DNA from: Thermoproteota archaeon
GTDB taxonomy: Archaea; Korarchaeota; Korarchaeia; B14-G2
Direction of reading: 5' to 3'
Assembly: GCA_003661385.1 (NCBI GenBank)
Contig: QMWA01000076.1
Span: forward strand, 1 to 7,945
Length of the DNA stretch: 7,945 nucleotides
Made by a program: the position numbers and the translations under genes. Below, piece by piece: positions 1 to 4,989 of this stretch. Position 1 is the first letter of the stretch. Each line of letters opens with the position of its first letter. The notes below the pieces were generated by a model, which was not told the DNA's origin, did not search any database, and saw only the letters and a program-made list of their open reading frames with translations.

Positions 1-1
1 A

Positions 2-70
2 ACCAAACACGTATTTGATGAGGAGGAGCTTAAGGGGGTCTTGGAGGAGCTCCGCGTTGACCGTGGTTGA
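2..70 (+). CDS. C-terminal end of an unidentified protein (partial)
   Basis: Reading from base 2 gives 22 sense codons and a TGA at 68-70, ending in ..EEELKGVLEELRVDRG. The segment is rich in Glu, Lys and Leu and looks like a terminal helix. The frame is preferred over the overlapping one because the next gene's ribosome-binding site and start lie inside its last codons, as is usual for tightly packed archaeal gene pairs. The next gene resembles a UPF0175 antitoxin, so this could be the toxin partner (for example a PIN-type or nucleotidyltransferase protein). That is only a guess from position; 22 residues are too few to assign a family. Confidence 0.5.
   Translation, partial: TKHVFDEEELKGVLEELRVDRG
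43..49 (+). promoter_or_regulatory. Shine-Dalgarno sequence GGAGGAG
   Basis: GGAGGAG lies 7 nt before a TTG (57-59) and 13 nt before a GTG (63-65), both in frame with the following small gene. The spacing favours TTG at 57. It sits inside the coding sequence of the upstream partial gene, indicating translational coupling. Confidence 0.5.
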
Positions 71-281
71 GTGGCTTGATAAAGCAGAGGAAAGGGCTAG
101 GGAAGTTCGTAGGAGGATGGCTGACTGGAGCTTCATAGAGAGGCAGCCTCCAAGGATCAAGGCAGCCCTAATATACTACGTGAAGACAGGCGACCTAAGA
201 AGAGCCCAGAGGATAGCTGGACTGAAGCTAGAAGAGTTCATAGATTTAATTAAGAGGGCCGGCATCCCCACAGGACTCTAG
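57..281 (+). CDS. Small UPF0175-like antitoxin candidate
   Basis: Codes for about 74 residues from TTG 57 (72 from GTG 63; an in-frame TTG at 15 is possible but lacks a well-placed ribosome-binding site). The first 30 residues are a charged helix (EWLDKAEERAREVRRRM). The C-terminal half has the pattern ALxxY..GDLRxAQRIAGL..EEF..L.KRAGIP, which I recognise as the helix-turn-helix core of UPF0175-type antitoxins. That family normally neutralises a PIN-domain or DUF3368 toxin encoded next to it and can bind DNA. The gene overlaps the end of the upstream frame by 14 nt, so the two are probably one transcript. The partner cannot be identified because it runs off the window. The family match is from memory of the pattern and is moderate; an unrelated small helical DNA-binding protein is the alternative. 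Confidence 0.55.
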   Translation: MTVVEWLDKAEERAREVRRRMADWSFIERQPPRIKAALIYYVKTGDLRRAQRIAGLKLEEFIDLIKRAGIPTGL

Positions 282-464
282 CTACCCCACATGCTAAGAA
301 CTCAAGCAATAACAGCTCACCCTAAATCCCTCCCCTTCACTTGTCCTTGATGCTGCCTAACTCCATTATACTGCCTAGATAGCTGTCTGCCATTGTAGCT
401 TCTGGTACACTTGCAGCAGAGCCTCCCTGTCTCAGTGCTGTCAACAGGCGACTTTAGCGTCAGA
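282..464. other. Convergent intergenic gap
   Basis: 183 bp between the ends of two convergent genes (the small plus-strand gene and abiEii). No tRNA, no long inverted repeat and no clear T-tract terminator is visible. On the minus strand, a 35-codon reading runs from TTG at 444 to TGA at 337-339 (MTALRQGGSAASVPEATMAD at its start). Its composition looks protein-like, so it could be a scrap of an old gene. It has no ribosome-binding site or recognisable motif, and I do not call it a gene. Confidence 0.4.
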
Positions 465-1241
465 TCACTCTATGAGAGTGGAGATAGCTCTCAGTGTATG
501 CTCTACTCCATTGAATACTTGGCTGAAGCTTGGGAGCTCCTTAAGCTGGCTCCTTAATGAAGGCATCCAAGCTCCCTGAAACACATCCCTTCTATCAAGG
601 AGCCGCTCTACTCTGAGCTCTAAGCCCCTATGCTCGAACTTCCTCCTGATAACGGGTACAGTCTCCTCCAACTTTACCATCCTGGAAAGGTACCAGACAT
701 CATAGAGGTCTCTCGGCCTAGTTCTCTCGAAGATTGAGCGAACTTTTTCAGCAAATATCTCCTCAAGAGAGTATACGAGCAGCAGTGCATCGCATCTATC
801 AGAGTATGGGTGTATGAGCCTCCTCCTCTCCAAGGGGAGCACTATCACCTCATTCTCAGGAGTAGTCACATCAACCTTAATCCTCATGGGAAAGCGGTAG
901 TACAGCCTAAACATCACCCTAGCCTCATAACCAGTCCTAACACTCTCCAATCTCAAACCTCTGCTGAATTCTATACCACTCTCCATTCTAGCAGCTCTGA
1001 CAGCATCTAGCAAGGCTCTCCTGACATCTACATGCTTGACCAGGGTGAAGTCCAGGTCCACACTGAACCTATAGCCCTCCACATACGCCTTCCTAATGCC
1101 AGTACCACCCTTTAGAGCAAATGCATCACTGACATCATTCAGCCCCTTAAGCAACCAGCTCAGCGCGTAGTCCTTCATTACAGTAGTCTCAGGAACTCCC
1201 TCAGCTACAGCCCTCTCCTTGAGCTCTATAAGCGGTATCAC
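465..1241 (-). CDS. abiEii: AbiEii-family nucleotidyltransferase toxin
   Basis: 258 residues from a GTG start at 1241, close to the usual family length. It has the AbiEii nucleotidyltransferase signature in order: a leading MKDYALSWLL segment (22-31), GGTGIRK (45-51), the acidic pair in SVDLDF (Asp62, Asp64), KVDV (122-125, third acidic residue Asp124), then YSLEEIFAEKVRSIFER (157-173) and RPRDLYD (175-181). In the AbiE family this enzyme is the toxin of a type IV toxin-antitoxin and abortive-infection system; GTP dependence is described for characterised bacterial members, and characterised relatives (MenT) modify tRNA. All motif residues are present, so the toxin looks intact. Its start overlaps the stop of abiEi by 4 nt (GTGA), so translation is coupled and antitoxin is made first. 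Its RNA target in this organism is unknown. Confidence 0.92.
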   Translation of the reverse strand: MIPLIELKERAVAEGVPETTVMKDYALSWLLKGLNDVSDAFALKGGTGIRKAYVEGYRFSVDLDFTLVKHVDVRRALLDAVRAARMESGIEFSRGLRLESVRTGYEARVMFRLYYRFPMRIKVDVTTPENEVIVLPLERRRLIHPYSDRCDALLLVYSLEEIFAEKVRSIFERTRPRDLYDVWYLSRMVKLEETVPVIRRKFEHRGLELRVERLLDRRDVFQGAWMPSLRSQLKELPSFSQVFNGVEHTLRAISTLIE

Positions 1242-2005
1242 CTTCCCAACTCCACATTAACCAGCAGCTTAAGCCTATGATCCACCTTACCTCTCCTAGG
1301 CATCGTCGGATCCAAAGGCACGACTCCCTTCTTAATCAGCTCCCTCGGCACCTCCACATCAAAGCCCACTAGCCCAGCGAGGTAAGCCAGCCTCTTCGCG
1401 ACAGCACCGCTACCAAACCTCTTCAAGTACTCAGAGAGCCTCCCAGCATCAAACTCCCCCCCTACAAGAGCCTCATAGACCTCAACAACCCCCCCACAGT
1501 ACTGAGGCTTATCCAAGCAGTCCAAGATCGTCTTCTCCCTATCCGTCACATGAACCCGCATTCCCTCAATCCAAAGAGGCTCAAACCCAAAAAACTTCCT
1601 CCTAACTACCCTCACAACCCTATACCTGACACCAAACACAACAAGCTCCCTCCTCTTCTTCCTACAAGTAGTCTGAACAAAAACTACATTCGGTATCTGC
1701 TCAGTCAATCCATGATAGTGAAGTGCAGACCAGTAAGCTATAGCAGAAGGCTCAACAAGCACAGACCCCACTACAAACTCATGCAAAGTAAACCTGCCCT
1801 TCTCAGCCTCAAGAGGCAAAATCACATACTTACCCCTCTCAATCCTCTCCACCCACCCCCTCCTCTCCAACATATGCAACACAACCCTCAAATACCCCCT
1901 ATCAAAACCACTAACCTCCAAAGCATCCCTAAAAGTAAAAACAGGCCCCCTCCTACGCAGCCTATGCAACAGCTCAACACTAGACTTCCCCAAGCCCCCT
2001 CTCAT
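1238..2005 (-). CDS. abiEi: AbiEi-family antitoxin / transcriptional repressor
   Basis: 255 residues from ATG 2005. Residues of about 8-65 form a winged helix-turn-helix (ELLHRLRRRGPVFTFRDAL, then YLRVVLHMLERRGWVERIERGKY). The middle has the characteristic AYWSALHYHGLTEQIP, followed by VTDREKTILDCLDKPQYCGG. The tail ends in the family-typical LDPTMPRRGKVDHRLKLLVNV. In studied AbiE systems this protein antagonises the toxin and represses its own operon through inverted repeats in the promoter; a candidate repeat lies 16-31 bp upstream here. The coding strand is extremely G-rich: plus-strand bases 1801-1920 contain 54 C and 5 G. This bias continues into the upstream non-coding DNA, so it is regional rather than codon choice alone. 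The start is supported by the family-like N-terminus. A TTG at codon 5 is a weaker alternative. Confidence 0.9.
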   Translation of the reverse strand: MRGGLGKSSVELLHRLRRRGPVFTFRDALEVSGFDRGYLRVVLHMLERRGWVERIERGKYVILPLEAEKGRFTLHEFVVGSVLVEPSAIAYWSALHYHGLTEQIPNVVFVQTTCRKKRRELVVFGVRYRVVRVVRRKFFGFEPLWIEGMRVHVTDREKTILDCLDKPQYCGGVVEVYEALVGGEFDAGRLSEYLKRFGSGAVAKRLAYLAGLVGFDVEVPRELIKKGVVPLDPTMPRRGKVDHRLKLLVNVELGR

Positions 2006-2020
2006 TTCAATACACCATAA

Positions 2021-2036
2021 TTATAGCTAACTATAA
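2021..2036 (-). promoter_or_regulatory. Inverted repeat in the abiEi promoter, candidate AbiEi operator
   Basis: TTATAG-CTAA-CTATAA is a perfect 6-bp inverted repeat with a 4-bp spacer, ending 15 bp before the abiEi ATG. It falls where transcription would start if the TATA-like element at 2051-2058 is used, so bound protein would block initiation. AbiEi proteins in bacteria autoregulate through inverted repeats in this position; extension to this archaeal operon is inference. A short A/T-rich palindrome can also occur by chance. Confidence 0.45.
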
Positions 2037-2050
2037 CCTAAGTGCCAAAG

Positions 2051-2058
2051 AATAAAAA
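2051..2058 (-). promoter_or_regulatory. TATA-like element for the abiE operon
   Basis: Read on the minus strand this is TTTTTATT in a CTTTTTATTC context. A start about 26 bp downstream would fall near 2028, giving a leader of about 23 nt that contains most of the inverted repeat. A second A/T-rich stretch at 2017-2024 (TATAATTA on the minus strand) is closer but would place the start inside the gene. Confidence 0.35.
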
Positions 2059-2109
2059 GCTTCCTTAAGAACCAAACAGTACTAACATGAGCTTAAACTC
2101 AAGTAACCA

Positions 2110-2182
2110 CTCCAAATACCTCAAGCAAACCACACAGGCATGTCAACACTGGAACACGCACATTGCATCTCCAAATACCTCA
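2110..2182. repeat. Two copies of a 14-nt direct repeat
   Basis: CTCCAAATACCTCA occurs at 2110-2123 and again at 2169-2182, a 59-bp offset, with unrelated flanks. Between 2037 and 2268 there is no supported gene. Two copies are too few for CRISPR and no matching terminal structures mark an insertion sequence. Function unknown; may be chance in an A/C-rich stretch. Confidence 0.4.
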
Positions 2183-2238
2183 TTAGCAGCTTACAGTGTT
2201 TCAGCCTCCTTAAGGCATTAGCCAGCTTCTCAAAGTGA

Positions 2239-2258
2239 AGCAGCCTTCCTAGGCTGCT
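2239..2258. other. Perfect 8-bp hairpin
   Basis: AGCAGCCT-TCCT-AGGCTGCT is a perfect 8-bp stem with a 4-nt loop. It begins 10 bp past the last base of the broken minus-strand gene (stop at 2269-2271), where a 3' end would lie. A second small stem (GCTTC-AGCTA-GAAGC, 2262-2276) overlaps that stop codon. Neither is followed by a T-tract on the minus strand, so a terminator role is only possible; it may be an RNA 3'-end structure or a leftover repeat. Confidence 0.4.
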
Positions 2259-2268
2259 CAAGCTTCAG

Positions 2269-2869
2269 CTAGAAGCGGCTCCAGAACTCCTCTACCCTCT
2301 TCTTCGGCTTCTTAGTGGGCTTCACCAGGAGCATGGCTAGCTTAGATCCATTAGCCTTGTAAGCTGAGCCTTCACCTGATAGCTTGCTTACCACCTCTTT
2401 TAGCGTAGTTTCTCTGGCGTGCTCTCCCTCAACCCACAGCAGCTTGCCTAGGGATGAGAACACTAACTACCTCACCTACCTTCAGGGCTGCTAATGTACT
2501 CTCATCTGAGAGAAACTCTCTAACTGCATTTACACTGATGAGCTCGGCATCACATCACTTACGATGGCCTTCATCCTCTGAGGAGCCATCTCAGCTACTC
2601 TGCTAGGCTTGAGCTCTCTGAACACTAGCTCAGCCTCCTCAGCTGTAAGTGAATTTTGGCTTACATCACCATAGACGTGCTCCAACAAAGGCTGCCCTCA
2701 AGTAAATGCTCTGAGATACGAGGACAGCAAACTGAGCTACCCCAGTAGCCAAGAAAGCTGCACCCCAAGCTGCCACAGCCCAGTCCCTAAGCTTAGAGAA
2801 CTAAACTAGAGTGAATAAACCTAGAGCTACCCCAGCAAACCCAGCTACAAGACGTAGAAGCCAAGCCAT
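2269..2869 (-). pseudogene. Broken gene for a two-helix membrane protein of about 199 residues
   Basis: A continuous protein-like sequence can be read only by changing frame. ATG at 2869 gives MAWLLRLVAGFAGVALGLFT, meets an in-frame TAG at 2801-2803, and continues in the same frame as FSKLRDWAVAAWGAAFLATG and onward to a TGA at 2666-2668. The next frame carries LTAEEAELVFRELKPSRVAE, then VSDVMPS, to a TAA at 2530-2532. Back in the first frame follows LISVNAVREFLSDESTLAAL with KVGEVV, to a TGA at 2429-2431. The second frame again gives LGKLLWVEGEHARETTLKEV and ends in KPKKRVEEFWSRF with TAG at 2269-2271. Frame changes lie within about 2669-2700, 2533-2554 and 2432-2466. The first roughly 50 residues hold two hydrophobic helices, so the intact protein was membrane-anchored with a charged tail of about 130 residues. 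The family is not recognised. A TATA box remains upstream. Sequencing error is an alternative to true decay, though the in-frame TAG argues for decay. Confidence 0.7.
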
Positions 2870-2899
2870 GATTCCCACAGCTAGCTGCTTGTATCGACG

Positions 2900-2905
2900 T
2901 ATAAA
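2900..2905 (-). promoter_or_regulatory. TATA box of the broken membrane-protein gene
   Basis: TTTATA on the minus strand, within a longer A/T stretch (2900-2917), centred about 33 bp ahead of the ATG at 2869. This predicts a leader of only about 7 nt. It lies in the 66-bp gap after the argS stop, so the gene probably had its own promoter rather than relying on argS readthrough. Confidence 0.5.
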
Positions 2906-2935
2906 TAAATATATTTCACTAGCGCCACTAGATAG

Positions 2936-4834
2936 CTACATCCTCTCCAATGGCACTATGCCCAGTAGGTCGAGTGCTGAAGCCAAAGTACATTTGGCTG
3001 CCTTAACTAGGGTTAATCTGAAGCTTCTGGTGTGCTCCTCTGCCTTTATGACCGGGCACTTCTGGTAGAACTCGTTTAAGAGTGTCGCTAGCTTGTGGGC
3101 GTAGCTGCATATGTGTATTGGCCTGAGGTCTCTTAAGGCTGACTCCACTGCCTTAGGGTACATTAGTATGTGCCTTAGGAGCGCCTTCTCAGGCTCCTTT
3201 AGGCTCCTGGGTTTGTACTCTGGGCTCCAGTCTCCTGCCTTTCTCAAGATGCCAGCGCACCTCGTGTGAGCATACTGGAGGTATGGTGCTGTATTCCCTT
3301 CCAACTTGAGGGCCTCGTCGAGGTCGAATACTATCATCTTGTCTGGGCTGACCTTCAGCATCTCATACCTGAATGCTGAGACCGCTATTGCTTCAGCTGT
3401 CTTCTCAAGGAACTCCCTGCTCGCATCTGGGTTCCTCTTCCTGGTTTCCTCTAAGGCCTTCTGGTATAGTGCTTCTAGCAGCGTGTCTGCGTTGACGTAC
3501 CAGCCTCTTCTACCGCTCATGTGGATGAACTGCCTGCTCTCATCTGCCTCTATCCCCATCTTCCTAGCTGTCCTCCTGCTCAGCGAGACAACCTCGTAGG
3601 CGTAGTGTATGTACTTTTTCTCTCCTCTGCTCAGCATCTGTAGTGCTGCTGCCACAACCTTCTGCTCATAGCTCTGCCTGACATCTATCACATTGATTGA
3701 CAGCTCAACATCATTGAACTTCGGGTGCTCTCTATCGCCCTCTCCTACTGTGGTGGTCCAGAGCAGCTTGCCGTTAGGCTGCCTTGAGAAGATCTTGTAG
3801 CTGAATGTGTCTTCTAGCAGCCCATGCTTCCACATTGCGTAAGCTATGTCCTTCCCAGGGTAGAGGACTGTGCCATCTGACCTCACCAGGATCTCATCTG
3901 GGCTCTCGAGCTTGCTGAACTCTGGGAGGTGTGATAGCTTTAGGAGCCAGCAGCCCTTGGCCTTCCCGTCCTCAGCGTAGTACACGTAGCCTCCAGCCTT
4001 GAGCTTCCTGAAAGCCTGCTCCCACAGCTTTGCCCTCAGTATGTCGCTCTCCCAGTTCAGCAGGTCGTAGTAGACTCCAAGCCTCCAGAGGGTCTGAAGC
4101 TGGCTTCTCAGCACCCTCTCAGCTAGCTTCCTGGCGAAGTCAGCTACATCGTTGCCGCCCTCGTCTATGAGCTTCATGACCTCCCTCCTCTTCTCCAGGA
4201 GCTCTGGCTTCTCGCTGTACATCCTGTTAACCCTCACGTACACGTCGTCTCCACAGTACTGGTCGAACTTCACCCCCTCCTTCTCAAGTGGGAAACCGAG
4301 GTGCAGGAAGCCGACCACTATGTCAGCTACCTGAGTCCCAGTGTCATCTATGTAGTTTGCTACAATGACCTCGTGACCAGCGAACCTCAGGAGCCTAGAC
4401 ACGAAGTCTCCTAGGCAGGCGTTCCTAGCGTGTCCTATGTGCAGAGCCTTGTTCGGGTTCACGCTGGTATGCTCTACCATGACCCTCATGGGCTTGACTA
4501 CAGGCTTCCCGTAGCCTGGCTTCAAAGCCTCCTTCAAGAGCTCCTCAGCTACCCTAGGCCAGTTGAAGTAGAAGTTTATGTACCCTCCTTTGGCCTCAAC
4601 TCGCTCTATGAGCCCTCCTTCAGCTACCTCAGCTTCGCTGCAGGCTTGAGCAGCTATCTCAGCAGGGCTCTTCCTTAGCTTGCTGGCCAGCGTGAAGCAC
4701 ACCTTAGTAGCTAAGTCACCTAGCTCAGGCCTAGGCGGCACCTCGAAAGTCCCCTCTAAGCTCACATCCCTAAGTATACCTGCTCTCGATAGGATGGTAG
4801 CAGCCTCAGCCTCAATCTTCCTCAGCAAGCTCAT
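2936..4834 (-). CDS. argS: Arginyl-tRNA synthetase
   Basis: Class I synthetase that charges tRNA-Arg with arginine in the cytoplasm; essential for translation. From ATG 4834 it is 632 residues, a normal length for archaeal ArgRS. In order: the N-terminal tRNA-binding domain (FEVPPRPELGDLATKV, 30-45), NPNKALHIGHARN (127-139, HIGH at 132-135), NYIDDTGTQ (160-168), TVLYPGKDIAYAMWKHG (322-338), HMSGRRG (438-444) in the KMSKS position, and the C-terminal anticodon-binding domain (NTAPYLQYAHTR, 514-525) ending in LDLLGIVPLERM. The first Lys of KMSKS is His here. Departure from KMSKS is common in ArgRS, where a Lys just before HIGH (here Lys129) is thought to compensate. An in-frame GTG at 4858 would add 8 residues, but the TATA box at 4860-4866 puts the transcript start near 4837, so ATG 4834 on a leaderless mRNA is preferred. 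The gene looks intact. Confidence 0.96.
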   Translation of the reverse strand: MSLLRKIEAEAATILSRAGILRDVSLEGTFEVPPRPELGDLATKVCFTLASKLRKSPAEIAAQACSEAEVAEGGLIERVEAKGGYINFYFNWPRVAEELLKEALKPGYGKPVVKPMRVMVEHTSVNPNKALHIGHARNACLGDFVSRLLRFAGHEVIVANYIDDTGTQVADIVVGFLHLGFPLEKEGVKFDQYCGDDVYVRVNRMYSEKPELLEKRREVMKLIDEGGNDVADFARKLAERVLRSQLQTLWRLGVYYDLLNWESDILRAKLWEQAFRKLKAGGYVYYAEDGKAKGCWLLKLSHLPEFSKLESPDEILVRSDGTVLYPGKDIAYAMWKHGLLEDTFSYKIFSRQPNGKLLWTTTVGEGDREHPKFNDVELSINVIDVRQSYEQKVVAAALQMLSRGEKKYIHYAYEVVSLSRRTARKMGIEADESRQFIHMSGRRGWYVNADTLLEALYQKALEETRKRNPDASREFLEKTAEAIAVSAFRYEMLKVSPDKMIVFDLDEALKLEGNTAPYLQYAHTRCAGILRKAGDWSPEYKPRSLKEPEKALLRHILMYPKAVESALRDLRPIHICSYAHKLATLLNEFYQKCPVIKAEEHTRSFRLTLVKAAKCTLASALDLLGIVPLERM

Positions 4835-4989
4835 CGAAATCCACAGCCTCAAACCCACCTTAAAAACAGTTCTGTCACCAGCTTACAGCAGCAGGCCTGG
4901 TGCAGCACAGCACCTTCAAGCACATGCTGCATGTACAGGCAGTCCATAACTTTTTTCCCACACCACTCCTCTCTAGCCCTGGTGCCTGC
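4835..4989. other. Divergent promoter region between argS and the propeller gene
   Basis: Holds the argS TATA box at its left end. GGTGC-AGCACA-GCACC at 4899-4914 is a perfect 5-bp inverted repeat. For the rightward gene only a weak A/T run (ATAACTTTTTT, near 4947-4957) is visible, about 35-40 bp ahead of its ATG, so its promoter is not settled. The rightward reading frame stays open back to a GTG at 4900, but those extra 30 residues look non-coding and would bury the signal peptide. Confidence 0.4.
4860..4866 (-). promoter_or_regulatory. argS TATA box
   Basis: TTTTTAA on the minus strand, centred 29 bp before the A of ATG 4834. The expected transcript start (about 26 bp downstream, near 4837) leaves a leader of 0-3 nt, indicating a leaderless mRNA and fixing the argS start. 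Confidence 0.55.

Noticed and set aside
1550-2020. Plus-strand 156-codon open frame opposite abiEi
   Set aside because: It is Pro/Asn/His-rich with no domain or signal, and it is open only because the abiEi strand is so biased in base composition. AbiEi on the other strand is unmistakable.
2110-2182. CRISPR-like repeat
   Set aside because: Only two copies of a 14-mer, shorter than CRISPR repeats, with no third unit and no cas gene.
2536-2581. Possible C/D-box guide RNA (TGATGA at 2536 and CTGA at 2578 on the plus strand)
   Set aside because: The internal D' and C' boxes are missing, there is no terminal stem, and the stretch is antisense to the broken gene; the short boxes are likely chance.
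2801-2803. TAG read as pyrrolysine in the membrane-protein gene
   Set aside because: Three separate frame changes follow in the same gene, so ordinary decay explains the stop; no pyrrolysine genes are visible here.
3306-3599. Plus-strand short frames over argS (3306-3599, 4152-4334, 4430-4678, 4680-4949)
   Set aside because: Each is antisense to conserved ArgRS motifs and has no independent support.
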